Source: Camellia lanceoleosa
Taxonomy: Eukaryota; Streptophyta; Magnoliopsida; Ericales; Theaceae
Assembly: GCA_025200525.1 (NCBI GenBank)
Contig: JANUSC010000373.1
Location: 1 to 64,000 of the forward strand
Direction of reading: 5' to 3'
DNA: 64,000 bases
Position 1 is the first letter of the stretch. The number at the start of each line of letters is the position of its first letter. Shown piece by piece: positions 46,050 to 57,880 of this stretch. The notes beneath the pieces are model-generated. The model had not been told where the DNA came from. It saw only the letters and a list, made by a program, of their open reading frames with translations, and made no database searches. The position numbers and the translations under genes were made by a program.

Positions 46050-48339
46050 TGTCACGACCCCATTCCGCCCCTAGTAGAATGGTGCCATGATGGCCAGTAA
46101 TTCGGGATTACCAAAGGCCACTTACAAGAAAACACACACAAATCAGAGTAAACATATGGGGCTTACAAATGCGGAAGCAATAATCAAAAGTAAAGTAGTC
46201 CATAAGAGCCGTGCTTGAGTTAAATGAGATGGCAAACATCTTATAGTAGCTTTAATACAAAATAATGACGTACACAAATTACATCTTGATCAAAAGGCTT
46301 CACGGACACCAAACACAAAATACAATAAAGTAACCAAGAAGCATAATCTTCAAGATCTTGCAAAACATGAATCCAAAAACATATCGGCAAAACATGTCAT
46401 TAAGCACAACTAGGCATCACCGCCGACCGCTCATCACCTACATATATATAGAGAGGGTGAGCTTGGATACTCGATGAATGGCATAAGTAATAAAGGGTTT
46501 ACATGAATGATATCCGAGTTCTTTTAAACAAATAATACATGAAACAAATCAAGTTCATCTATCAAATCTTTCAAAGCTTCAAGAGATGCTTACTAACATC
46601 AATATAATACAAGTGATGACATCTCGGACAAACAAGCCCACGCAGTAAACCGTCGGGCAAAGCAAGACAAGACAAGAGAGATCTCAAAACAATGGTGTCG
46701 TTGCATTATAGTCCCCGACACTAAGGACTTGTGCCACAAATGCTTATAGTCCTGGCACGCACGGACTTCCAAACTTTGTGCTACAAATGCTTATAGTCCC
46801 CTAGCACATACGGACTAGTGCCACAAATGCTTAAAGTCCCCAGCACGCACGGACTTCCAAGAATGTCATCAAAACAAGATATAACACTTGGTATACAAAA
46901 TAGGGATAACATTCATGCCTACAAATATTTTCCAAAACAAGGCAAAAATAAGGCTTTTATCAAAACACTATAACATATCTTTATTAAAATACCACTCACA
47001 TAGTTCTTGAGACGTCGGCCAAGGTAAGCCCAAGTCCTACAAACACATGGCAAGTTCATTGAATGCACTTTTAAACAGACTTCACATGCACACAAATGAT
47101 CTCGGCATCCACTAAAGCTAAGTCAAATCAAAATGCAGACAACATCCCTCATCTCGGGAACAAGTGGGCACTAACGGTCTTGGCCGAGGTCCAACACCTC
47201 TCGCCGAGGTCAGTCCCGAGGGCCACTTTCAAAGAGATGGAGCCGGGAAAAATCTGGGTTTTCCTCTGCTCAAGAACATGAAGAACATGAACATGAAGAT
47301 CAAGAAAGAGATGAATGCGAGGAACATAACTTATGATTATAAGACACGAGATTTCATGTTATGAGTTTAAAACCATGGACTGGATACCCATACAAGAAGA
47401 CCATGCAAGAACAAACACAAATGCATGTAACTTGTTGCAAACTTTCGGATCAAATGAGGCTTTTCACAAGAACTTACGAACACTAGCTTTCTCTTTCTAA
47501 AACCAACTTGGAATCGATGCATGGCATGCAAAACATAATCAATCATGCAATGTAGCTAGAGGATCAATAGAAACAGGAAGAGTTAATCAAGATTCTAACC
47601 TCAATACTCGAATCTAACGGATCAAACACCAAGGATCAAGCTTGCACTCTACTTTCTCACTCTAGAACTCTTCCTAGAGCTTCTCTCTCCTCAAGCACAA
47701 GATATGATACAAATGATACACTTCTAAGCTTGCGGCTGGTTTAACCTTCGCCGGACACGTGGCGCCACCGGGTTGGCTTAACTCAAAAAGGTGATCGATG
47801 GAAAAGACAAGTCCACGACAAAGTGTGTTCAACAAGCTAGGCGGCAAGGGACTCATGAGTAATGACATCGCCAATAACAAGACCTCGGCAAGAAAAGGAC
47901 AATGACTTGACTAATGATCTCGGCTAGGAAGGACAACACCCAATCGAAGCTGTACACACCTTGGCCTAGATGTACCACACCTCGGTCTAGGTTGTACCAC
48001 TTCGAGACAAGATCACTTGGGTTCAAGGTAACATCTCGGCCTAGATAATACACACCTCGCCTCGGCGATACACGCCTCCCAGATGTTAATCATCTCGCCA
48101 ATATGCCAAAGTTAAAGGTGGAGGTCGGCTAAGGTTCAAAACTGTTCTTAAATGCAAGGGCTCAAAGGTAAACTATGCTAATGACCTCGGCTATACTCTA
48201 GACAAGGTGCGAATTCAAGCAAGCATCAAATAGACAAAGCAAAGCAAAACAAGATAACAGATTGCAACCTTGGCAAGGCAAAATCATACAAAAGAGCAAT
48301 GCATGCAAGCAAGACTAAGTCAAAGTGAGGGTTGTTACA
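46050..48339 (-). repeat. Tekay-B 3' LTR
   Basis: It starts TGTCACGACCCC and ends GGGTTGTTACA on the plus strand. It is near-identical to 52925-55207 over long blocks, with differences mostly as short indels in GC-rich words. A triplet of 60-80-bp related lines (GTGCCACAAATGCTTATAGTCC and variants) occurs at 46730-46860. Confidence 0.95.
46440..46452 (-). promoter_or_regulatory. TATA-like box in Tekay-B 3' LTR
   Basis: CATATATATAGAG on the plus strand gives CTCTATATATATG on the minus strand. The same box is in the other LTR at about 53309-53322. Confidence 0.35.
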
Positions 48340-48353
48340 TCCTACCCTTAAAG
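48340..48353 (-). other. Tekay-B polypurine tract
   Basis: The minus strand reads CTTTAAGGGTAGGA directly before the LTR start TGTAACAACC. Confidence 0.6.
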
Positions 48354-48600
48354 AAGTTTGGTCCCCAAACTTAGGTTACCTTGATCTGAAAACAATTCAG
48401 ATATCGAACTTTCATCTCTTCTTCCATTTCCCACGTGGCATCCTTGCCAAGTGTTCCTTCCACTCAATTTTCACCATCACTATAGATTTGTTCCTTAGTT
48501 GTTTCACTTGTCTCCAAGAATTCTCATCGGCTTCTCTTCATAGCTTAATTCTTCATCAACCACAATCCCAAAATGACTAATCACATGCAGGGATCCCGAA
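48354..48600 (-). pseudogene. Tekay-B chromodomain
   Basis: With frame changes the minus strand reads an IVMVK strand, then GKDATWEMEEEMK and YxNCFQIK (about 48390-48450), the conserved core (ATWE, YPxLF-like end) of chromovirus chromodomains. It precedes the purine tract. The domain is expected to bind histone marks in chromatin. Confidence 0.6.
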
Positions 48601-48723
48601 TATACTTTCTCAACATCGAGATGTGAAACACATTGTGCACTTGACTTAATTACGTGGTAGAGCAAGTCCATGAAGCCGTGTTAATCTTCTCAAGAATTTC
48701 AAATGGCCCGATGTAACGAGGTG

Positions 48724-49251
48724 CTAACTTACCTTTCTTCCCAAATCTGAAATTCCTTTTGTTGGCGAAATTTTCGAGAATACATGGTCCCCAATTTCAA
48801 ACTCCAATTCTCTTCTTCTCCAGTCGGCATAGCTCTTTTGCCGACTCAGGCGCTCGATCCTCTGTCGGATAAGCTTAATCTTCTCGGTTGTCACTTGAAT
48901 CAGTTCGGGGCCGATCAAAACTTTATCTCCTACTTCGGTCCAACATATCGGCGATCTACACTTCCTTCCATACAAAGCTTCGTACGGTGCCATGCCAATG
49001 CTAGCTTGATAACTGTTGTTGTAAGCAAATTCCACTAATGGTAAATGTGCTCCCCAACTTCCCTGGAAATCTAGTACACATAGCCTGAGCATATCTTCTA
49101 GTGTCTGAATTGCCCTTTCTGTTTGCCCATCGGTTTGGGGGTGAAAAGCTGTGCTGAACTTCAATTCGGTTCCCAAGGCTCTTTGTAAACTCTGCCAAAA
49201 TCTACAAACAAACTTGGATCTCTGCGAAACAATGGACACCCGGCACTCCAT
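48724..49251 (-). CDS. Tekay-B integrase core and C-terminal region
   Basis: This is a 175-codon open segment. TAFHPQTDGQTERAIQTLED carries the catalytic Glu block, LPLVEFAYNNSYQASIGMAP and YEALYGRKCRSPICWTEVGD follow, and LEFEIGDHVFSKISP is the C-terminal module. The second catalytic Asp should lie in a VSDRD-type word near the start, but here the text is VSQRSKF, so that Asp is absent from the readable frame. The segment ends with a frame loss at GRKVS. Confidence 0.88.
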   Translation of the reverse strand: MECRVSIVSQRSKFVCRFWQSLQRALGTELKFSTAFHPQTDGQTERAIQTLEDMLRLCVLDFQGSWGAHLPLVEFAYNNSYQASIGMAPYEALYGRKCRSPICWTEVGDKVLIGPELIQVTTEKIKLIRQRIERLSRQKSYADWRRRELEFEIGDHVFSKISPTKGISDLGRKVS

Positions 49252-49345
49252 GAAGTCTCACAATTTCATTCATATACAATACTAGTCGGCAAGATTGAAT
49301 GTAGTCCGAGCAGCAAGAAATGTGTTGACTTAGTTAATCTGTCGA

Positions 49346-49610
49346 TTATGACCCAGATCGAATCCATCCCTTCGTCCTCGGCAAACCAATCACAAAATCC
49401 ATGGAGATGTGTTCCCATTTCCATTCAGAATTGACAAAGGTTGAAGAAGTCCTGCTGGTCTCTCGATGTTCGCTTTCACTTGTTGACATTGTAGGCATTG
49501 GGATACAAACTCGGCTATCTCTCTCTTCATGTTTGGCCACCAAAAGGTCTCGCTTTACATCGTGATACATCTTAGTGTTTCTGGATGAACAGCAATTACG
49601 GAACCATGGG
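49346..49610 (-). pseudogene. Tekay-B integrase zinc-binding end and first Asp block
   Basis: The minus strand includes WKWEHISMDFVIGLPRT at about 49376-49430, holding the first catalytic Asp. Upstream, HDVKRDL and C-x2-C-like words in neighbouring frames represent the HHCC finger. Frame breaks occur at about 49345 and 49470. Confidence 0.75.
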
Positions 49611-49736
49611 ACTCTTGTAAAATCTTTCTTTTCAACTCAGGGGACGTCGCCACGCATAACCTTCCTCCAAACTTAAGCACTCCATTATCAAAGGTGTAAC
49701 TGACCTCGGCCGGTGATAATCTCGCTTCTATCCGCT

Positions 49737-50126
49737 TCAGAATTTATCCTCCATTTGCTTTGCTTTTACTTCTTCAATGATGGTCGGCTCCGAGATTATG
49801 GCTAAACACGACAAACTTCCCAATGACTTCGCTAATGCATCGACTCTTGAGTTGGCTTTGCACGGGTGGTCTTGAATCCGCATGTCGTAGTCCTTCAACA
49901 ATTCCAGCCATCTTCTTTGCCTCAAATTTAGTTCCTTACGAGTGAATAAGTACTTCAAACTCTTATGATCCGTGAAAACTTGGCAAGAAGCTCCATACAA
50001 GTAATGACGCCAAATCTTTAAAGCAAACACCACCGCTAGCTCCAAATCATGGGTAGGATAATTCTTCTCATGAGGTTTTAATCGAGATGCATATGCTATG
50101 ACCTTGCCCCTTGCATTAATACACAA
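49737..50126 (-). CDS. Tekay-B RNase H
   Basis: This is a 129-codon open segment: [60 protein letters not shown] and [20 protein letters not shown]. These are the standard Ty3/gypsy RNase H blocks, including the Glu in HDLELA and the Asp in FTDHKS. The first Asp block lies upstream of a frame break near 50130. Confidence 0.9.
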   Translation of the reverse strand: MCINARGKVIAYASRLKPHEKNYPTHDLELAVVFALKIWRHYLYGASCQVFTDHKSLKYLFTRKELNLRQRRWLELLKDYDMRIQDHPCKANSRVDALAKSLGSLSCLAIISEPTIIEEVKAKQMEDKF

Positions 50127-50544
50127 CCCAAACCCTTATGTGAAGCATCATCAGAATCAAATTCTTCATTACTTGATGGGAGTACAAGAACCGTGTCAGA
50201 ACTAACCTCGTCTTTCAACTCTGGAAGGTCGATTCTCTATCTTTGGTCCATTCATATGTCACTCCCTTCCGAGTTAATCAAGGTCAATGGCACCGCAATC
50301 CTTGAAAAGTCTTTTACAAACTTCCTGTAATAACCTCGCCAAACCTAGAAAATGCGAACCTCGGACACATTGGTCGGCGTTGGCCAATTTACCACGGCTT
50401 CAATCTTCTTTGGGATCAACAGAGATACCTTCTTCATTAATCACATGTCCCAAAATGAAATATTGGAAAGCCAAAACTCACACTTACTCAACTTAGCATA
50501 CTGACTTCCTCCCCTCAAGGTCTCAGAGCAAGTCTCGATGACTC

Positions 50545-50959
50545 TCATGCTCGGTTTGTACTCTTGGAGTAGATCAGTATGTCATCAATAAAAACACCCG
50601 CAAATTCATCTAGGTACGGCTTGAAGACTCTGTTCATTAGGTCCATGAATGCTGCAGGCGCATTAGTCACTCCAAATGGCATTACTAAAAACTCGTAGTG
50701 GCCATACCTTGTTCGAAGGCGCCTTCTCAATATCCTCGGCTTTAACCTTCAACTGGTGGTAGCCCGACCTAAGGTCAATCTTGGAAAAGACTCTTGCTCC
50801 TTGTAGTTGATCTAGCAAATCATCAATCCTAGGCAACGGATACTTGTTCTTAATAGTTACCTTGTTAAGTTCTTCAGAGTCAATGCAAAGGCGAGTGTAC
50901 CATCTTTTTCTTAACAAACAAGACCGGGCGCTCCCCACGGTGAAGTGCTCGCCTAACAA
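50545..50959 (-). pseudogene. Tekay-B reverse transcriptase
   Basis: Two overlapping frames are seen. One (50663-50959) reads [40 protein letters not shown] and [16 protein letters not shown]. The other (50545-50730) reads [37 protein letters not shown] and [10 protein letters not shown] with the catalytic DD pair. One indel near 50720 separates them, and the N terminus is further upstream in a third frame. Confidence 0.9.
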
Positions 50960-51329
50960 AACCTTTATCTAATAATTCTGTAGTTGTACCTTTAGTTCCT
51001 TAAGCTCATTTGGGGCCATTCTATAGGGTGTCTTGGAGATCTACTGTGTTCTCGACACAATGTCCACAAAGTGAACTCTATTTCTATCAACTAAGTGGCC
51101 AGCAAATCATTCGAAAGATGTCGGGAATTCACTAACAACGGGATGTCGGCTAAATCAACATTTCCATTCGATCACTCAATATACTACACAAGTAGCCATG
51201 GCACCCTTTCTCAATTAGCTTACGTGCCTTAATGGACGAAATCAAGTATGGTGGGGTATTTACCCCTTTACCTCGGAAAATAACCTCGGCTTGGTCCAGG
51301 GGTCTCAATGTGACACTCTTCAAACACAA

Positions 51330-51610
51330 TTAATTGATGCATAATTCTTTACTAACCAATCCATTCCTAATATGGCGTCAAAGTGGGTCATGTTTAACGC
51401 AACAAATCAATTAATAGTTCTACACCCTCAATCACAATAACACACGCCTTATAGATAGATGCAACAATCATGGTTCTCCCAGATGGAGCGGAATACATAT
51501 AACACATAATCAAGAGGTTCTTGTTGTCTATTCAATTTCTCGGCAAACTTGGCGGAATCTGAATGAATCGTAGAACCGAATCTATCAATATGTATGCATC
51601 TTGAGAGCAG
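51330..51610 (-). pseudogene. Tekay-B aspartic protease remnant
   Basis: The minus strand at about 51345-51400 reads HFDAILGMDWLVKN, the flap-side block of chromovirus proteases. At about 51560-51600 an ILIDS... word marks the active site with a frame slip after it. Confidence 0.65.
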
Positions 51611-51628
51611 ATTGGGAGTATACCGATA

Positions 51629-52620
51629 CTACTGTCTCAAAGATTCAGGTGTCTCCGCACCAACGCAAAAACTCGCCTCGCCTCGTGCATGTCCTTCCAA
51701 CGTTGCTTCCTGCAGAGCCCGAGGTGCTCCCACTTTTCTTACCATCATCGGTTCTTGACTTGGACAATCCTTCACACGGTGACCCATTTCTCCACATTCA
51801 AAACAAGCGCTGACGCCTAACGGCAAACTCCGAATGCGGCCTCCCACAACTTGCACACATCGGCTTGGTACTACCTTCCCGGTTCGAGTTGCTTGAGTCG
51901 CCCACATTTGTTTTCTTCTTGGAGTTGAGCGGAACTCGGCGGTTATCATAGTTCGCTCTTTCTCTCGATTCTCCCCTCAGATTCGACAATCGTTCAGATT
52001 AGCTTCGCAAGGATAGCCTTGTCCAAAACTCCTGCATAAGTCGGCATGTTGTGCATGTTGACTCTATCCTCAGATCGGTCCGCGCAAACCGCTTTCAAAC
52101 TTCCCGCTTTCCTATACTCATCATCGATCATATGAGGCGCCAGACCGCCAATTCGTGAAAGCTCGGTCAGATTCTCGCCATTGTTTTGTTCCCTTGTATC
52201 AAAGTCCGAACTCCGTGGTCTTACGGTCTCGTACACTAATGGGAAAGTGCTTGTTATAAAATAGCTCCAAAAATTTGGCCCAAGTTAAATCAGATTTTCT
52301 TCTCGGTCAAGATCCACCATCTTCGAGCGTCGTCGTCCAACGTGAATGCGCCGCTGCCACCTTCAGACATCTTTGGGAAAGATCTCAAATAGCTTCTCCA
52401 TTCCTAGGACCCATGCTTGGCTTTCATCGCTCTATGCCCCTTGGAATCTCGGCGGGTTCATCTTCTTGAACTCCTTAATCAAAGTCGGGGTTCCTCTCCA
52501 TACAAGGTCGGCCGTGGAGGTACTTGAGGTAATCGGAGGAGGTGGAGGCGGATCTGCACGTCGGCCATTAGTCTGTTTCGCCCGGTAGTTGTAGCACTAG
52601 CATTCTTGTCTCACTTGTCT
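51629..52620 (-). pseudogene. Tekay-B gag with zinc knuckle
   Basis: A minus-strand segment includes ACFECGEMGHRVKDCPSQEP (about 51765-51812), a perfect C-x2-C-x4-H-x4-C nucleocapsid knuckle. Upstream pieces at 51798-52236 are Arg/Glu/Asn-rich (for example RGESRERANYDNRRVPLNSK), as usual before the knuckle. The N-terminal capsid part is broken into short frames up to about 52620. Confidence 0.78.
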
Positions 52621-52910
52621 CAACTCTCGAGTTAACCCTTCTACTAGCCTTTCTAATCGGTCCAATTGTCTTTCGGATCGATCTCGCCAACCGGTGGTCT
52701 CCCTCTCCTCATGGTGCTATGAGTATGCAAAATGTGACTTTAAAACAAAATGCACAACAAAGTATGTATGCTAGCAACAAGTAGTTATGCCGAGAAGATG
52801 CACACTATGTCAAGTAACATGCGATATGATGCAATCCTTGTATCAAGTTTAAGGAAATTCCTATGCTCAGAGGACTCAAGTGTGTGAATAACGTACTACA
52901 TGAAACTTGT
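52621..52910 (-). other. Tekay-B leader
   Basis: This is the stretch between the gag start and the primer site. I see no domain in it. Confidence 0.4.
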
Positions 52911-52921
52911 GCTCGATACCA
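52911..52921 (-). other. Tekay-B primer binding site
   Basis: The minus strand reads TGGTATCGAGC, close to the initiator tRNA-Met complement, 3 nt inside the LTR end. Confidence 0.7.
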
Positions 52922-52924
52922 ATC

Positions 52925-55207
52925 TGTCGACCCCATTCCGCCCCTAGTAGAATGGTGCCATGATGGCCAAGAATTCGGGATTACCAAAGGCCACTTACAA
53001 GAAAACACACACAAATCGAGTAAACATATGGGGCTTACAAATGCGGAAGAAATAATAAAAAGTAAAGTAGACCATAAGAGACGTGCTTGAGTTAAATGAG
53101 ATGGCAAACATCTTATAGTAGCTTTAATACAAAATAATGACGTACACAAATTACATCTTGATCAAAAGGCTTCTCGCCATCAAACACAAAATACAATAAA
53201 GTAACCAAGAAGCATAATCTTCAAGATGTTGCAAAACATGAATCCAAAAACATATCGGCAAAACATGTATTAAGCACAACTAGGCATCACCACGACCGCT
53301 CATCACCTACATATATATAGAGAGGGTGAGCTTGGATACTCTGAATGGCATAAGTAATAAAGGGTTTACATGAATGATATCCGAGATCTTTTAAACAAAT
53401 AATACATGAAACAAATCAAGTTCATCTATCAAATCTTTCAAAGCTTCAAGAGATGCTTACTAACATCAATATAATACAAGTGATGACATCTCGGACAAAC
53501 AAGCCCACGCAGTAAACCGTCTGGCAAAGCAAGACAAGACAAGAGAGATCTCAAAACAATGGTGTCGTTGCATTATAGTCCCGGACACTAAGGACTTGTG
53601 CCACAAATGCTTATAGTCCCCGCACGCACGGACTTCCAAACTTTGTGCTACAAATGCTTATAGTCCCCTAGCACATACTGGACTAGTGCCACAAATGCTT
53701 AAAGTCCCCGCACGCACGGACTTCCAAGAATGTCATCAAAACAAGATATAACACTTGGTATACAAAATAGGGATAACATTCATGCCTACAAATATTTTCC
53801 AAAACAAGGCAAAAATAAGGCTTTTATCAAAACACTATAACATATCTTTATTAAAATACCACTCACATAGTTCTTCGACGTCGCCAAGGTAAGCCCAAGT
53901 CCTACAAACACATGGCAAGTTCATTGAATGCACTTTTAAACAGACTTCACATGCACACAAATGATCTCGGCATCCACTAAAGCTAAGTCAAATCAAAATG
54001 CAGAATCGGCCCTCATCTCGGGAACAAGTGGCACTAACGGTGTCTTGGCCGAGGTCCAACACCTCCTCGCCGAGGTGCCGTCCCGAGGGCCACTTTCAAA
54101 GAGATGGAGCCGGGAAAAACTGGTTTTCCTCTGCTCAAGAACATGAAGAACATGAACATGAAGATCAAGAAGGAGATGAATGCGAGGATCATAACTTATG
54201 ATTATAAGACACGAGATTTCATGTTATGAGTTTAAAACCATGGACCTGGATACCCATACAAGAAGACCATGCAAGAACAAACACAAATGCATGTAACTTG
54301 TTGCAAACTTTCGGATCAAATGAGGCTTTTCACAAGAACTTACGAACACTAGCTTTCTTTCTAAAACCAACTTGGAATCGATGCATGGCATGCAAAACAT
54401 AATCAATCATGCAATGTAGCTAGAGGATCAATAGAAACAAAGAAGAGTTAATCAAGATTCTAACCTCAATACTCGAATCTAACGGATCAAACACCAAGGA
54501 TCAAGCTTGCACTCTACTTTCTCACTCTAGAACTCTTCCTAGAGCTTCTCTCCTCAAGCACAAGATATGATACAAATGATACACTTCTAAGCTTGCCGGT
54601 TTAACCTTCGCTTCGACACGTGGCGCCACCGGGTTGGCTTAACTCAAAAAAGGTGATCGATGGAAAAGACAAGTCCTCGACAAAGTGTGTTCAACAAGCT
54701 AGGCGGCAAGGACTCCGGCGAGTAATGACATCGCCAATAACAAGACCTCGGCAAGAAAAGGACAATGACTTCGCTAATGATCTCGGCTAGGAAGGACAAC
54801 ACCCAATCGAAGCTGGTACACACCTTGGCCTAGATGTACCACACCTCGGTCTAGGTTGTACCACTTCCGTGACAAGATCACTTGTTCAAGGTAACATCTC
54901 GGCCTAGATAATACACACCTCGGCCTCGGCGACATGACGCCGCCCAGATGTTAATCATCTCGGCCAATATGCCAGGTTAAAGGTGGAGGTCGGCTAAGGT
55001 TCAAAAACTGTTCTTAAATGCAAGGGCTCAAAGGTAAACTATGCTAAGCTGACCTCGGCTATACTCTAGACAAGGTGCGAATTCAAGCAAGCATCAAATA
55101 GACAAAGCAAAGCAAAACAAGATAACAGATTGCAACCTTGGCAAGGCAAAATCATACAAAAGAGCAATGCATGCAAGCAAGACTAAGTCAAAGTGAGGGT
55201 TGTTACA
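52925..55207 (-). repeat. Tekay-B 5' LTR
   Basis: It starts TGTCGACCCC and ends GGGTTGTTACA on the plus strand. It pairs with 46050-48339. Confidence 0.95.
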
Positions 55208-55212
55208 GTTGG
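55208..55212. repeat. Tekay-B target-site duplication, right copy (GTTGG)
   Basis: Exact match to 46045-46049; Ogre gag sequence resumes here. Confidence 0.95.
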
Positions 55213-55779
55213 TGGGTGTTTTTGATAGCTGAGGTTGGATTTGAGGTAGGGTTGGAGGTGGGGGTGGTCCCGTGGGCAGTTCTGTATCATTCTGAACATT
55301 GGTTGTCTCCCCAAGGTTCGGGACTCCTGGTGGGGGAGGAGCTTGATGCGAAACAGATGCTCCGGTTTGCTGTTCTAGCCTGGTAATTGTCTCTGCCTGT
55401 TCCCCCACAAGTGTGACACATGTTCGGCGACTGCTGACGACGGACATCTCTGCATTGTTTTCATACTCTCTTGAAGGTGGCGCACCATCTCCTCCAAACT
55501 AGCCATACTATCCTGCTCTGGTTGGATTACCGGTATATATTCTCTCTCTGTTGGTGACACGGGACCCTGATCCCTACTGAACACAGGTGGGGTAGATAAA
55601 GTCCTCTGAACTGGCTGCTGTACCGATGTTCTCTGTCTGACTGACCTCCGTTTAGTAACCGGGGGTAGTGAGTAATACACTGGTTGTCCGTCTACCAGAT
55701 CCTCAGATCGATGGAGTCGACGACCTCTAGTCCAGAGTGCTTGGGGAGTATCTACTGGGTTAGAAGCAATCGCGCTCAA
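55213..55779 (-). pseudogene. Ogre gag, N-terminal part
   Basis: This opens with MSAIASNPVDTPQALWTRGR at 55779 on the minus strand. It contains MASLEEMVRHLQESMKTMQ (coiled-coil-like), then shifts frame near 55440 into AEQAETITRLEQQTGASVSH-like text and a proline-rich PPPPTLPQIQPQLSKTPTN stretch, where it meets the nested element. This ATG is the best candidate for the gag start because it is the first long frame after the leader. Confidence 0.65.
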
Positions 55780-56470
55780 CTACCTAGTAAAAAGATAAAT
55801 AAAGCGTATAAATAAACAGACAATTGGACAGCACAACGGCATAAAATAAACATACAACACACGGTTTGGTTATCGTAACACACTGCCAGTGAATCGGATA
55901 TACTGTTCTTCAAATACTGATCACTGTTTCTGAATCATTGCCCCCATGTCTGAATCTGGTACCCACAGATAATTGATTCCCCAAAATATCATTCTTGGTG
56001 CCCTCAGTCGATATCAAAACTTCAAACCGATATGCATTCCTGAGAGATATACTCTAAAAGCACATAACATGTAAAAGAGAGCCAATACACCCCTATGTTG
56101 GGGTAGGGTTTCCCTGTCCTATTTTGTCAGGAGCTAGGGTTTCACTACGCACGCAGTGGTTTCAAACAACCTATATCGGGTAAGCAACCTGTCCTAGTTT
56201 GGAATGGTCACTATGGATTTCGAATATGCACTAAGTCGAATGGTCAAAAAGGGTGCCTCGGTAAAACCGGGTTTGTGTTCTACATCGGCAGAGCCAAAGA
56301 ACCGTCAGCCTTATGGTCATGCCTTGACAAGACAAGCCTCCAGCAAACCGCTCAGGAATAGCAGATGGCCAACACGGTGTCCTAGGCGCACCAATGCACA
56401 TGCAATGCAAAGAAACACACAAGTGTAGTCAAAACAAGATATCACGAGTTCGAGTCAAGCTCTCTAAATC
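55780..56470 (-). other. Ogre 5' leader
   Basis: About 0.7 kb between the primer site and the gag ATG. No domain is seen; short frames on both strands look like chance. Confidence 0.45.
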
Positions 56471-56488
56471 TCCCCAGCAGAGTCGCCA
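56471..56488 (-). other. Ogre primer binding site
   Basis: The minus strand reads TGGCGACTCTGCTGGGGA, the tRNA-Arg-type primer site used by Ogre-group elements. It lies 5 nt inside the LTR end. Confidence 0.8.
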
Positions 56489-57744
56489 GAAACTGTAGAC
56501 GCGCCCGTGGGCTTCCATCTAACAGTTCGGACTCAATTTGTGTCACGGTTCTTAATTTGAACCAAAGAGTCCAAATCCGGCAAATCGTTTGAGAAAAATA
56601 GATTTTTGAAAAGTAGTGCCAAACATGGACTGCTTCGCCAGATACAAAGTCGCCACCTAAATATTTTTTAAAATGGGAAATTTAGGAAACCTTAACTCGG
56701 TGCCGAAGGCCACATGCCCGTCATCACCAAAGTTGTCTTGGCTCGGGAGCTTGAGTACGATCAGGGAAGGTCAGCTATGAGCACCCCCTTTCGCCCGGTC
56801 TAAAGACCGGCCTCTACTAACCGTGATATCCGATTTTGAAGACGTTATGTGTTCTTATTCCAATTATTAGCCTAGAATTACTATGTTATGCGCACAGCAA
56901 ACAAGTATAGACTAGATTGCCTAATTTGGGAATAAACATTGCATATCCGTTCGTTTTGAAAATGCTTTGGAATTTGCTACTCGCAAGTAGGCTAAAACAC
57001 AGATTTTAATGAGTATTTCCAACTCAAGCAATCCAACCTCCACCCACAGGCATTCAAACAGTTTATCTCATATAAGCATTTAGCCTCATGGTAATCATGC
57101 TGTCATGGCAACACTCACACACATGCAAGGATGCTAAAGCATAAAAGCTCACCTAGTACTCCAAGCCAAAACAGAAACTAGTTAGCAAACATGCGTGCCC
57201 TAGTTCATCTTAGAGTGAGTAATGCAACGCATGCAATGGTGTAATCTAGACAGGCTCGGCTATCCTAAGCATGGCATGTGAAATGCTACAAGTAACAAGT
57301 ATTCAATTTGGAAATTGAAATACAATGCAATTAGCATGATGTACCGAGCCCGGTGCATGTCAACAAATGCATGGATGCACGCATGCTATCATACTATATG
57401 CTAAAATAAACGTGCCCTAATCTACCATTATAAGCAGGTAAATAAAATGGAAGAAAGAAGTGGGGGTTTGGAAGACATACACACCACTCACCCACACATA
57501 TTACAAATATGCCCTCACACAGAGGGACCAAAAGAATATACTGTCCGAATACAGAATAAATTATTACAGAATTCTAATTATCAAATTAAATGCAAAAAGA
57601 AAAGGTGGCCACAGCCCCTGCCTCGGGATGCGCGAATGATGCATGCTCGAATCCAACTCGCCCGGAAAACCCGCGCCATGCCACTGTTGCTTCTGTCTTT
57701 ACTGCCCTGTCTCTCCAAAAATTACCAAAGTCTCAGGATACCTT

Positions 57745-57880
57745 CCTTGCATGCTTCTGTACACCACCGGCTGGAGGAAATGTCCACCGGCCATCCAGAA
57801 TAGCCACCGGCTGTCCATGAGGTTATCGGCCACCTGTATAGTGCCGGTCGGCACTATATACTGCCGGTCGGCACAAAATT
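57745..57880. repeat. Cluster of CACCGGC and GTGCCGGTCGGCA words, copy 1
   Basis: Three CCACCGGC words are followed by two near-palindromic TGCCGGTCGGCAC words 20 nt apart. A similar cluster lies at 60020-60145 in the same LTR. Confidence 0.7.

Larger units (their letters stand above)
46050..55207 (-). mobile_element. Tekay-B: complete chromovirus nested in the Ogre gag
   Basis: This 9.16-kb element has LTRs of 2290 and 2283 bp, a tRNA-Met-type primer site, a purine tract, a perfect 5-bp target duplication, and minus-strand gag, protease, RT, RNase H, integrase and chromodomain traces. All coding parts carry frame breaks. LTR length, Met primer and chromodomain fit the Tekay/Del lineage. It is younger than the Ogre copy that it splits. 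Confidence 0.92.
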
